Assembly: GCA_002110485.1 (NCBI GenBank)
Contig: MOWL01000070.1
Coordinates: 740,068 to 804,067 of the forward strand
Direction of reading: 5' to 3'
Length of the DNA: 64,000 nucleotides
Origin: Emergomyces orientalis
Taxonomy: Eukaryota; Ascomycota; Eurotiomycetes; Onygenales; Ajellomycetaceae
Shown: one piece after another, positions 1-12,100 of the stretch
Position numbering within the stretch: the first letter of the stretch is position 1
Layout: the number at the start of each line of letters is the position of its first letter
Made by a program: the position numbers and the translations under genes
The notes under the pieces: generated by a model
The model's database searches: none
Told to the model about the DNA's origin: nothing
Seen by the model: the letters and a program-made list of their open reading frames with translations, nothing else

Positions 1-59
1 GCGGTTTGAGCTCGTCGGCGCTGGGGGTTGTACGGGTGATTCTCGTAGTAGGACGCCAT
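1..59 (-). CDS. 5' end of an unidentified gene leaving the window (partial)
   Basis: Read on the minus strand, an ATG at 59-57 opens a frame that stays open to the window edge and gives MASYYENHPYNPQRRRAQT. The start context is good, with G at -3 and G at +4. The polar Tyr/Asn/Pro/Arg-rich start looks like a protein N-terminus, but 19 residues are too few to name a family. If real, the DNA from 60 to about 900 is its promoter. The alternative is a chance open frame. Confidence 0.45.
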   Translation of the reverse strand, partial: MASYYENHPYNPQRRRAQT

Positions 60-2976
60 GGCGCAAGAGTATCGCTATTGCACCCCGAAGGGATCCGGTG
101 AATTTTGAAGGTTCTTTCTTCCGTCCTGGTGTCGAAAACTGTATGCTCAATCAGGATAACTAGAGCAGACAAGTACACTCCAGACTCGGGGTCTTTGGGC
201 AATAAAAAAAAGCCTTTTCAATGAAAAATATATATGTAAAAAAATAATAAAGCTAACGAATATTGAGAATAATAAATATCCGGGGCGAGGAATGGGAAGC
301 AGCCGATGGTGGGGCAAGCTCCGATAGATATAGTCTGGTGGCTCTTCTTGTTCGTCTGGCCAGAGTGCGAGGTCTGCCGTGCTGCACTGTGACGCAAGGC
401 GGCCCCGTCTTTTGTTCGTCCTTCGTCTTGGCGATAGTGGGCTGTGGCGACAAACAGGTTGTCAGGCTTGGGGGTTGCGATGTTGGATATCTGAAAATTG
501 GGATAATGATGATGCTGTTTTTGGGGAAGAGCAGCAGTAGTTGCAGAATACTAGTATGCAAAAGGTATTCTACGGTGATTGTTGGTTTTGCGATGATGTC
601 CTATGACCTAGAGATGATGATGGGAGATTTCGGAGGTAGTAAAGCGGAAGGGAATGTTTTATATCAGGGCTTGGGGACAGTAGCAAGACGGAGGCGGTAA
701 CTATGTGGCAGCGATTCTGCCAGAGCAGTTTGCCTCGTGAGATGCGGGGCGAGGCTGATTGTAATGGGTCGCAACAACTGTTAATGTTTCGTATAGATTA
801 GAAAGTGGGATCTAAAAGAATAGATAATGATAAGACGGAGGAAGAAATATTTTTTATTCAGGAGAATTCCGCAATAAATACTAGTATCCTTCTATCGACT
901 AATTCTGGCATTTTCTTATGTTCATAAATTTATTCGACAATGACGTCATGTGATAAAAATTTGATCTGCCCTAGCCCTAACTAAATAACAGGAACAGCGA
1001 GACATTAGTACTATTGAAGCGAGGGGAGTATCTACCCAGGCGAACTCTTCAACTGTGGTCTCTTGACGTCGGAAAACGCAGGTTATTAATATCCCTACAA
1101 ACATCGGGAGATATGAGGGTAAATAAGGTGATTCTAAGCTTTTTCCCGGTTCCCCATAAATTTAGTGTTCCCGTCCCTGTCCCCGTCCCGGACGGACTCT
1201 AATGGATCCGTGGTACCAGGCCGAGCATATCGAAATTTTTTGGATATGCTCTAAAGTATGTATACCAGGCATCATATATCGTCATACTGATACCAATGGA
1301 GGGCGATGGATTTCAAAAGGAAAAATAGAGAAGCCACTCAATGCAGCTATATAGCTCTCATAGAAAATGGAAACTGAACTCAGAAAGGCTGACGGGATGA
1401 AACGATCATTTTCAACTACATATAAAGTCGAAAGGCAAAAAGAATAAAACCCCGCCAGTTTTCAGGGCCTTGGCTATCTCATGAGCGCTTATGGTTATAT
1501 ATATTCCCATGCCCACCTGCCCAAAAAAGCCCTTGATCCTAACAGACCCAAAATTATACAAACGGCAGCAGGGTCAATGACCAGAAGAGCCGTAAAAGCA
1601 GTGCAAACTCGAACGTAAAGCAGATGACGGGTACACCAAACTTAATAGACGCTCCCAGCACAAATGTGTACAATATCGGATTTTCCTCCAAGTATAACTC
1701 CACAGCCACAAAAGAAAAGTCCCTAGCCCTCATACTCCCTCGTCTTGACTTTGAATTGCATCCTCACATTCATTAAACCTAGCAAGGGTTATGCGCCTGC
1801 CATCATCAGCAGGTTCACCATGAGTGTCCCAGAAACCAAAAAGAGAAAGAAAAGAAAAAAGAAAAGAAAAGAGGCCCCGGCAACGAAGGAGTGGGAAATG
1901 GGAAATGAATAGAAGAGGGGACGATAAAAAAATTCAAGGAAAATGATGCAAAATTAAGCCATTGATACGAGCGCCGATAGGCCAAGAAGTTTGTATGAGA
2001 GCTTCATACATTAATCTCAAGGCTGGGGCAGAAGAAATTAACTGAGTGGGTGAAAAAACGATAAATATATCTATAAAACAAACTACAGGCGCTGGGTGCG
2101 CTCAAAGAAAAGCAAGAAATCAAATAGACACAAACATGGTTGACTCCGAGGCAGAATTTGGGACGAAACGTCGCACCAAACGGACAACAAAAAATGAAAA
2201 AGGCAAATATGAAAAGCAAACTACAGTATCATGAATAGATTGGGATTCGGAAAGAGATAGCTGAAACGTGGGAGATTCCAGATATCGAGAGGCATAACAT
2301 ACGTGTCAAGGGGAACTTATGTTTGAGGGTTCCATCCTGTGTTGGACTCTGAAGCAACTAAGATCCACGCAAGAGGATGGTGGGGAACGAAAGACAAATG
2401 GATCCTTTAAATAACTAAATTGTTCTTTCTCCCTCCCACCTCTGCAGCTAACTGTCGTGCGTCGCTAGTTTTACCATTACCAGATTGAACTGTGTTGCAG
2501 AGTTCCACGGCTGAAATTAGGTGAGAAAAATTTACCAAAATTTTTTTCTCGGTTGTTGCTCTAAATACGGTGTCAATCAAAATCCTTCGAAATTTTTGTT
2601 TCGGGTTCGGTCTTATTGTGCATGTTTACTCTTCTTTCGTCTTCGACTTCGTTTATCCTCGGTTCCGATACCATGACAATGCCGGGAAAGCGGAAAATTG
2701 CAAGTCGACAAGAGGGAAATGCACGGGTCGGTGGGAAAAGAATGATGATGAATTGAAAGGTAAATAAAAGATACAAAAGAGAGCAGAAAACACACCAGCC
2801 AACCATTCGCCTTCGCCTTCGCTATTCCAGTGATTTTTTCCTGTGCGGGGGGTATCTTCTATAGATGGGGATATAAATAATATTTTAAAAAAAATCAAGA
2901 GATGCATAAAATAAAATGAAAAGAAAAAGTTCGCTATAATAAACTTCAAGCGTCGTTTGTACGTCATCTTAATACA
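60..2976. other. Intergenic DNA without a convincing gene
   Basis: I find no recognisable gene here. The overlapping frames at 253-700 on both strands are of biased composition and resemble nothing known. The right part probably holds the 3' UTR of the zinc-finger gene that ends at 2977. It includes A-rich and AAG-rich stretches around 1840-1880 and 2880-2935. A short run of CCCGTC-like units lies at about 1165-1195. Confidence 0.5.
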
Positions 2977-3975
2977 TCATCGTCGGTAGCGGTCCATTTT
3001 CGATTTCGCGGCAGCTATCGCGAGCGCATCCAATCCTCCCGTAATGCCGTCAGATCGTGAAGTCGTGGATGATTTTCGCACAGACTCCCCCCGGGACATA
3101 GGCGACTGAGTCACTTCGTTTAAGGAGGTATGTGACCGTCCTCCATAACTACGGCTGGTCGATCGGCTTGAGGCTTCATCCGATCTGCCATCGGCAGTTA
3201 GGGAGATTGGTGACGCAAGACCGAGATACTCGTCCCTATCATAATGACTTCTGCCATTCCAATCCACTGGAGTAGCATCCTCATCGCCCCTTTTCAATGA
3301 CACTTCACTCGATATCGATAGGCGATGAGTCCTTCGATGCTGTTTCATATTGTCTTTTCGAGTAAACGCCTTATTACAAACTGGACAATGTACACCCTTC
3401 TCGCCCGTGTGCTTCTTGCCGTGTCGTGCGGCGTGCCCAGAGGTTGTGAAAGTTGCGGTACAAGAATGGGACGCGGCGTAGGGGCACGGATACTTATTTT
3501 TCTTGTTGATTTTAGTTGCTCGCATGTCTCCGGATCCATTAAGCGAAGTTTGTGGTGAGGGAGGGTCTCTATGGGGAATCTCGCTGTGTGTATTCCTTTC
3601 AATGTGTAGCTTTTCAATCGGATGAGAGTGCTGCGAGCCACGACGGCCGGCGGATGCATACGGACTAACAAGATGGCTTGGGGAAACCTGATGGCTGTAA
3701 TAAATGGAATGCTCTGGAGGTTGACTCAGCCCGTTGCTATTATGGTGTATGCTGGAATCTATACGATAAAGACCAGGAGATCCGGGAGGTAAAAAAGCCT
3801 CTTCTGCCCGGATATTGTGATGATATCCACCCTGCGGAGGCCATTGGCGAATCTGCTGGTGGGTATATGTAACTGCCTGTGGCCGGTATTTTGCAGCTTT
3901 GGAGGGTCGAACAGCAAAAGAAGGGTTGTCGTCGTTATTCAGAATAGATACCATGCTGGACTTGCGAGGGTCCAT
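2977..3975 (-). CDS. C2H2 zinc-finger transcription factor (Nrg1/FlbC-like finger pair)
   Basis: A 332-residue protein with two adjacent C2H2 fingers, expected to bind DNA in the nucleus. Finger 1 uses C164, C172, H185 and H189, with an unusually wide seven-residue gap between the cysteines. Finger 2 uses C197, C200, H213 and H217 with canonical spacing. A TGEK linker at about 190-193 joins them. The flanks are Ser/Pro/Arg-rich and disordered, which is typical of fungal regulators. The TTSGHxARH and RKDNMKQH signatures recall the finger pairs of Nrg1-type repressors and the conidiation factor FlbC; orthology is not shown. The chosen start (ATG at 3975) begins MDPRKSSMVSIL. The frame stays open upstream for at least 15 codons, and a GTACGT donor lies near 4152, so a spliced 5' extension or a 5' UTR intron is possible. 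Confidence 0.85.
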   Translation of the reverse strand: MDPRKSSMVSILNNDDNPSFAVRPSKAAKYRPQAVTYTHQQIRQWPPQGGYHHNIRAEEAFLPPGSPGLYRIDSSIHHNSNGLSQPPEHSIYYSHQVSPSHLVSPYASAGRRGSQHSHPIEKLHIERNTHSEIPHRDPPSPQTSLNGSGDMRATKINKKNKYPCPYAASHSCTATFTTSGHAARHGKKHTGEKGVHCPVCNKAFTRKDNMKQHRRTHRLSISSEVSLKRGDEDATPVDWNGRSHYDRDEYLGLASPISLTADGRSDEASSRSTSRSYGGRSHTSLNEVTQSPMSRGESVRKSSTTSRSDGITGGLDALAIAAAKSKMDRYRR

Positions 3976-6900
3976 ATCTTGGTCGTTTTCGCTTTCCTTT
4001 CTTGGCGAAGAGTCGCTTAAATATAAAATAGGTATATCCTATTTGCACAAACGAATGATTGGGGAATGAATCTGTATCGACAGATTAGAAACCCATGCAA
4101 AAATAAAAGTCTGGGAAGAAAGTCCCAGAACAAAAGGCAAAGCACGTACCAGCTATATAAAGTCGGTATGTTTCTTTGTTTTGTGTCACTGCCCCCGTGG
4201 GGATCGATGTACAGAATTTGTTGTCCGCCCGCCGGGCTGTCTGGCACGGATTCTGGCTTGATATTGGGGCAGGGGGAGGTATGTTCTCTCTGATAATTGA
4301 CGAAATCACCCGCGAGATATGATAACGTAGCGCAAACGGTGGGGATGAGAGTTATCCACAAAGGATTTAGATCCCGAGTTATAGGAAAATTAGGGAACAG
4401 GAGGATAATGAAATCGTTTCGTTTTCCGAATGATATCACCAGAGCAGCAAGTGACGATAATGAACAGGTTCAAGAATATCAAAAGATGAGAAAAGGTAGA
4501 GGGAGTACAATCTTGGACAGAAATTCGAAACCAGGCCAAAGGGAGTTGCAACACAGGTGACAGAGGGGGGTTCGTGCACAATCAGGTTAAACGTCAATCA
4601 ACGAGTGGAAAGATATATATCAACAGGAGCCATGCACAGGAAAAACACAGGTCTGGAAAAAGGTAGGTTGGGATGAGAATGGCTCTTGTATGCAGGTGCA
4701 CCAGTCAATGCTAAATACCACCAACCAAAAAAAAAAAAAATAATATCAATAATATTTATTCTTTCTCTTTTCTTATTTTTGCTCTTTGAAAGAATAAAAA
4801 ATTAATTTAAGTCCCAAGTAGAGGCGAGCACATGGAGGGAGGCTAAGAGCTCAAATAGGATCCAGAAATTATCGGAGACGTGGAAGGGGGGCCAAGGGGG
4901 ATGGAAGGGTACATAGTCTGTTTTGGAGGAGGGATGCTAGGGATGAAACAAGAAGGTGGAAGATCCAAAGGCGTCTTCAACAGGGCCATGGCAAGATCCA
5001 TAGCAAGTAACTGGGTAGATAGCGTTAGCGCTGAAGCAAAATAATAATAGTGCACCTAGAAACAAAAGAACCCTCATCAACGTTCTAGAGAGCTGGTGTG
5101 CGCCAAGGGGAGATGCCAGGAGGCTCCAGGTGATATAACCTTCACCAATTGGAGGCTGATCATCAAAACGCGAGTCTTGCATGTGACCTCCATATGGGCT
5201 ATCCATAAGTTCCTACCATTGACCGAGAATGCGACGCAAAAGCAAATATAGCATGAGGGGGCGCAAAGCCTCCCAAGCTCCCCGCATCATCGGAACTAGT
5301 CCTCGAGTCCTACTTGTTATACCAAGTTATCAATAGTAATCCGAAATGGTAAAGGATAAATGGATAAAGCTGGATTTCATTCCAGGAATTGTTAAAATAC
5401 CCAATCGGCCGCATCTTCTATCAAATTGCGAAGGAAATAGGAGCACAATATTAATAGCAGTACAGGCCAACGTGCTCAGGAACCAGGCGAAAACTTGAAG
5501 TTAGAACAGTCAGGAAATGTGGTGGGTGTGGCTGTTGGAGACACATGGTAATTCATGGTTCAATAATGACCTCAGACCAATCTCTGCAAGGGTTTAACCA
5601 TCTAATGGACCAGCATGAGATGATTGGCATTGTGATGGGCTAGAATTTTGCATTGGGGTCCGTCAGACAGCCACTTGCTGCGGCTGGAATAATGGAGCTG
5701 TCCAAGTCATCTTGACACCAGCCATGACGATGTTGTCAGCTAGTTCATTCCCCTTAGCGGGTTTTGGAATTTCCGCTCAGGGGAATTAATAAAATTCTCC
5801 ATGGAGACAAATGGTTTCGCATTTTTGCAGTTTTGAACGTGGCTTTCGGGGGCTTAAGGCTGCGTGGCTGGTATTGGTGGGCGGGTTGAGAGGAAGCCCT
5901 GCCTATTATCCCAGTATGAGGCTAGCGACGGTTATTGTTATTATTATTGGGGTGGAGCTTTTGGCGACATTTGGGAACATGTGGTAACATTTGGCATGCT
6001 TCCTGGGAGTCTGGCCCCTGGCTTCGGGAGTAGTTAAAGGGTTCCATTCAGGTGGTGGTACTCACGAAGATCGCAAGTCTTCGTGTGAATGTATGTGCCC
6101 AGTCTGCTCCAGTTTGTGATAATTACCTTAGCCCTTGGCTGTTATTCGTTATTCCGCACACATCTGTTTGGCTTTGCAGCACACAAAAGTAGTTTGCAAT
6201 CCGGGCACGCCGCCACTCCCTGGTTAGCTCATGGTGACCCCTCTGACTCGGAAGGATCCTTGAAATTTAACTGGCCCATACCCGTTTAAGTTCTCTATCC
6301 TTGGGGCACTCCCAATGGCGATCCTGAGGACCCTCAACAGAACACCTCGATTACAAGGGTCCAGCTGTGGGCGTGCCAATGGTGATTGCCTGGCCGGAAA
6401 TGGCGACTATTCTAAGCCCCAAGAACCTGGAGACTTTTACTTTAGATCCCATGCGGAGGCATTCTTGCCGCAATATGAATCGACATCCATGAGAGATCGG
6501 GGTACTCCTGGTAATATGTATCGTATCTGGCAAAACCAACTAATCTTATCTCCGAATACAGAATACAGCACTTAGAATTGGCAAATAATTGTGGTGCGCA
6601 AAAACCTTAAAAAATAACGAGAACGAAACGAGCCCATAGAGGCGGACTGTTACGACAGATGCGAGGCTTTCGCTGTGACTATCACCATTTATATTTGTAT
6701 GTCCCATAAATAATGTTTGTAACCCCTGCAGGCTTATATTTTCAACGTATTGGTATTGTGGATTGTAGAATTCACAGGATTTGCGCCAGCGAAATGGGCC
6801 AGCCCTGAAAAGTTACCATCAACTGGGCCCCGGGCATTATAGTGACAGTAGTTTTTGTGCCAGAAAAATCAAAAAGTCAAGGAATGGACCAGCACCTGAC

Positions 6901-8741
6901 TTCCGATTATTCTTCGAATTTACATACATATGAAACTGTGATCGGGTGTGTTACATAGGACTGGCTTCTCACCATTTTGCCTGTCATTTTCTACTGAGAT
7001 TCCCTTCCATCACGGATTGACATGCGCAAAAAAACCACATTATTGCAGAACGAGATAAATTTGCGACAGGACAAGGGTCACACGTGAGATTTATGCAGGA
7101 CAAAGAGATCCACATTCTCTCTGTGGCGCTCTGGCTCCCTACTCTATCTTCTTCCTTTCTTGCATTATGGACTCGCAAGTGCGTGTGCCATAGGGTATCC
7201 GATCCCAGCTCCCAACCATTTTCCCTAGAATAATAATAAAAATAAAATAATCTGCTTTTCGGGGCCATGCTGTGCAAGAGTTTCTGGATCGTGTGATCCA
7301 TCTTTGGTAATTCGGGGCTCTGGCCATTTTATACTATTTATCCCTTGGTACCGTTGGCACGAATCGCCAACCTCATCTTGACATCGAAACATATTACTGG
7401 TTCTGCTGCTACGCTTCTTCTGTAAATTTCTCCCTGAATGCAGGAGCCTCGGGTATCGGGCGTGGACGACTTGTGATTCGACACCAAAACATGGACTCGT
7501 CTGGGAGGGTTTTCTTTTCTTTATTGCTTTATTTCGCTCTTTATGCTCTATTTGGTGGTAACGTTCCGAGAACGCGCGAATTCCACGAGCAGTTCAAGCA
7601 ATCTGCTTGGGACGAACGAAAACCCCTGCCGTCCACTGAGATCATGGCCTCATAAACAACCGCGCTGAAGAAATGGTTTGCTTCGTGCTTTTCATTGTTG
7701 TCCACCCAACCCGGCCACTTGAGCAGCCAGGATTGGAAAGGAAGATTTTCACGTACCCTCAGAGGAATCAACGATACACAATTTCTAGCCTGCCTGTTAA
7801 TCCGGGAATGCCGATCTCGCCCGTTCATTCGCTGGTCAGCAGTTCGTTTCTAAACACTGACGATGCCATACTCTGTAAACTAGATACCACGTGTCCAAAG
7901 GCGTATTTCAAATTTCAAGAGTTACCTACCTCGACGAGACTCCAATGTCTCGGTCTCTGAATTTGTATTGTTGAAAACCTTGTGAAATTTGAACATCCGA
8001 CTTGCAAATTAGAGAGTCTACCCTGATCTTCCAGGGTCTAGCTGAATTGTTCCCCACAAGGTGCACTGTGCGGATCCTTCGTCGTATGTCATGTCACGAA
8101 GCCCTAATCCGAACTGGTGGTCGGACACAGCTGGGGCAATGAGCAGCGAACCAATGTAACGCAAAGTATCAGTGACCCTGCAGCTCCATATAAATTACTT
8201 CCGATTTCTTGTCACTCGAGACGTTGAGTGTGTGAACAAAAGAGAAGTGCTCAGGATACTTGCCTGGGTGGCTGTGAAATAACTACTCGCTCTGTAGCTT
8301 ATGAAATAAGGGCAGAAAAAAGAAAATAGAACGAAATAAGCAAATCTTGATTTGATCAATCCCTGCCTTCCTCGCAGCGCTAATGATGCACCCAAATACA
8401 CGGCTAGCAACAGGGTCTTTGACGTGGGGTGGTTGAAGCAAACAAAATGGAAAAAGCAAAAAATTAAATTAAATGGGAGGGATCAGGACGATGCTGTTCA
8501 TGATCACTGGTCCATAATAATACGAAATAGCTTACCCATCTGGCCCCGGATCGTACCCTGAATATCTCGGAACCCAACATAACGTTTCCTCCACAACAAC
8601 TGTGCCAGGTAATATTATTAAATACCTAAACCATGAAACCAACGCAGTCTCGTCAGTGTCAGTGGAACAACAGAAACTTACCGTGATCTGAACCCCCTGT
8701 TTGAACTCCACTCTCCGGTCCCTGAGAAGCAGCGAGCAAGG
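3976..8741. other. Intergenic DNA, including the promoter of the zinc-finger gene
   Basis: No conserved gene is recognisable. A donor-like GTACGT near 4152 (minus) and acceptor-like sites at about 4040 and 4025 suggest a leader intron for the zinc-finger gene. A run of 14 A lies at 4727-4740. A short minus-strand frame at 4937-5206 encodes one hydrophobic stretch but has a weak start context and no family signature. The rest (about 5.2-8.7 kb) is of mixed composition with many stops. Confidence 0.45.
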
Positions 8742-9146
8742 ATGTCGATATCTTCTCCAGGTGAAAGTTACCCACCTGGCCCGTATCCATATCCCACGCC
8801 CACACTCGCCGCGGCTACATTTTCGTTAACATGCCAATATGGATGTCCAAAGTCCCGAAGAGCGTCCGCAATTTCACAGGGTTAATGTATGTATTCGCAA
8901 TATGGACAACAACCCGTCCGCCCAGGATCATCATTTGGAAGTACGACGCAGCATTCTCATATTCATGTTACTGGAGGTTCAGAAAACACAAGCGTAAGAG
9001 CTCAATTTAAGCGCGTCATTCTGTTGAAGCCTAATACTCTCCTTTCCCCCACTCCGACCTTTAATTCGACTTAGGTTCCCAATCAAAACAACGCGTTCAG
9101 AAAACCACCCTGCTACTGTCAAGCAGAATCGTGTTTAGCTTGGTAG
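8742..9146 (+). CDS. Candidate small spliced gene of unknown function
   Basis: The best-supported part is 8889-8993 joined to 9075-9146, giving 58 residues. An 81-nt intron (8994-9074) has a GTAAGA donor, a CTAAT branch-like site, a pyrimidine tract and a TTAG acceptor, and joins in phase 0. The product begins MYSQYGQQPVRPGSSFGS and ends with a Cys-containing tail (PPCYCQAESCLAW). Upstream in the same frame an ATG at 8742 opens a Pro/Tyr-rich stretch that is cut by TAA at 8883. A further intron (for example a GTGAAA donor near 8760 to a CAG acceptor near 8928, both phase 1) could remove the stop, or the gene may be decaying. I do not recognise a family. Confidence 0.35.
8994..9074 (+). other. 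Putative 81-nt spliceosomal intron
   Basis: The donor is GTAAGAG, a CTAATA branch-like element lies near 9032, a C/T tract follows, and the acceptor is TTAG. Its length and motifs match the introns of the firm genes in this window. Confidence 0.45.
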
Positions 9147-12100
9147 TCATGGCACTCAAGAAATAACTCCAAGGAATTTCGCTTTTCTAATTTCCAATCT
9201 TATGTGTTGTTCACCTGTGGCTATTATTGCTCTTTCTCAGACCGTCGCCGTTTCTTTCGCTGTAGGACCTAGTTTGTATGTTAAGCCGAGTGAAACGAGC
9301 TAAGAATGTCCAGGCTGCCATGGAGCTTAGCCCTCAACGCCCTGGCAATACCATCATAGCCAGTTTGGGTTATTTGCGTATCCTCAAAACGCTGTGCTTC
9401 CCCCTCGTATACCGGTGACTCAAGAGTTGCTTGAAAGATATATTATATTATTTTTCTTCGCTACGCTCCGTGATCACGTTCGGCTTTTATTTACTCTTAC
9501 ATCTGGGTTCTTTTTGAACCCGATGGGAATGCCTGGCAAGCTCCAGTGCCGCCAGATATGGTTGGCAGATCGAGGCGCAAAATATTTGTGATTACCTAGT
9601 AAATCTCGTTCATCCAACAACGCTTTTATTTAGGAAGCGGAAGAATAAGAAAGAGAAATCTGGTGTGTAGGAAACAAAGGTCTTCTCAAAAAATTCTGTT
9701 TACCTAGATCTCCATCCCCTGATTGACAGCTGTCGCCTGCAAATAGCCTGCGTCGCTGAAAAACGCACTGCTATCATCCGCATCCTAGTCTGTCTCAGAA
9801 TGAGGTCGAAAAAGGTATCAAAAGCCTCTTTTTAGTAGTGAGAGGCGACTCTTTTTTTATCTTAAGAAAGCCCAGGTCCAAGTTTGTATATCAGTAGCCA
9901 AGAATCTCAAAACACACCATCCCTTGTTTCATACTGAGTAACAAAAAAGAGCCGAATCTCCTACGTACATACATACATACATTCCAATTCCCCCTATCTT
10001 GTCGATTGTTGTACATGCCTGAGGGCAATGTCATATCGACCACATGCGTTTTAGACGCTCCCTATGCCGTTTCGAGTCCCCTTCCCCGCTCTCTTTACGT
10101 ATTTTACACCGAATAAAGGGAGGTTTATTCCAAAATTCCTTCTACGAAGAATTTATTACGATTATGAATTAACGCTGACATTCATCACCAACTGCTATGC
10201 AATGTCTTTTCGCTTATTCTCTTGATCTAATATGTTAATCTATTCGTCTCGATGAAATGAGTGTATTGTGGTTAATTATTACATATTATAATGATGTTAA
10301 ATTTGAAGAGCGCGTCTGGGTAGGGCAAATAATTACGACATACCATACCTGAGAATAATAAAGAACAGAGCCTCAGGTACATGACAGATTTTTACTCCAT
10401 TCCACATCCATCCCATAATCTTCCAGAGTCCTTTTCGTTTTGCCTTGTCTTTTCTTTCCCGACATACGACTAGTGTTTGTCAAAAAGAGCACCCGCAAGA
10501 GCACTCACAAATTCGGCCTCAGTGATCGAGGGTTCCCGACCTTTCCTGAAAACCTCTTCGCATCGACATGATTAAAAAGGAGACTTGGGAATTATTGATT
10601 GAACGGCTAGCGGGCAGCTGCTACAGGTAATTGCCCGTAAACTCTGTAGCGGTTACTTGGTAATCATTCTTTTTTCACCACCTCCGTCACCTTGGAAATG
10701 GTAACAAAGGGTGGAGAATGTTCCGAGCTTGGAAGGTACATATTGTTATCGTCAACCTTTGTGTTTTGAGGTCATCGTATAGAACGTTGGTTTTCTCTCA
10801 ACTTGCGTGTCAGCCCAAAAAAATTCCCACCCATCTTCGGCTTTTCGATTTTGGCGCAATATGTTCTGGCGCGGTCTGTTCAGGAGTTTCCTTCTGGCAT
10901 TTTCATGTTGATAAGTATCTGGGGGTTTTGACAGCACAAGGTGGCATGAAGATCGTACACTTGTGGTGATTGGCGAGCGTTCCTTACGGCCGGAAACCAA
11001 GTGGAAAAGACGCCATTTTGCCCGTACACACATGAGGCGCCCATATCTTCTGGCGTCGTAGAAACATCGCCGATTTTAGGTAAGATTCTCAAACTTTGAC
11101 GCGGTCAGCTCTGGAGGCTACGGTTTACGCTTGACTGGCTGTCCAGGTAGAGTTCATCGGAAAACAAAATTCTTGCACATCAAGCCACCGAGTCGTCAAT
11201 TGGTTAGAGAGAAATCCGTGGTACTCAGCCAAGGATGGAGACGTAAGAATATTCCTTTTTCTTTTGGTGGGCAACAATGAACTTTGCTACACGGGATGCC
11301 CACTCAAAAACTTGCCGAAATGAACTTGGCCACCTGTGCATGTCAAATTTCTTTCCTCAAACTTAGCAATTGCCGAACAAAAATGTTCCAATCCCCAGTT
11401 CTTTTGCCACTCTGATCATCCTTCTCTCTGCTGCATTATCCACTCTACAGGGCCTAAAAAAGGATCCGCGGCGACTAAAGCCGTCTAATGCAACGGAGTG
11501 GATTCCAACTGACTGCTGCATCTCGTGTTCCAACGCTTGTCCAGGCAATATGCCTCCAGAAACTATATGCTCCCTTGGCTTTCCCGTATTGCAGCGTAGG
11601 GAGTCCGTGGAAAAGCAGGCATATGGGTGCTCATGCCTGGCACTTTGCGATGAGAGCGACCCCAATTCCAGGGTTGAAGTCATTTAGGCCAATCAAATTC
11701 AAGAACTGACCACCCAATGATGATAAAGCTATGTGTGGGTCTTTCTCAACTCAGAAGTTTAATTTAACTTTTACGCTAAACTCAGTATGCTAAAAGTACC
11801 GAAACCTTCCAAAGTTCTGCACCTTCTAGAAGAAGCCTAATTAACAGAAGAACAGCCCACCTCGCCTACAAGTTTTAAAGGAGGACTCCACTGGGCCACA
11901 ACCTCAAACAGCCTTCACCAACCTCCAGACACGACCCCCTCTGGGCACCAAAATAGAGAGATTTTTTGCTAAGTTCGGGTTTTCTGGAACGACTGCTAGT
12001 GACTACTTTTTCTTGTCAGCACAAAAGAGATATAGGATAGTCCAACCATTCTGGGTTGAACTGCCCCAGCGGAATTATATAATAAGGAATTCTATAGGAG

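Noticed and set aside
253..700. Overlapping open frames of 102 and 145 codons on opposite strands
   Set aside because: Biased composition and no family features. The two strands are open together, which suggests low stop density rather than genes.
4937..5206. 89-codon minus frame with one hydrophobic segment
   Set aside because: The start context is poor, the end is short and there is no family or splice support. It was left out of the gene list.
11363..11687. Two fully overlapping frames of about 105 codons, one Cys-rich
   Set aside because: Mutually exclusive frames without motifs. The Cys pattern does not match a known secreted family.
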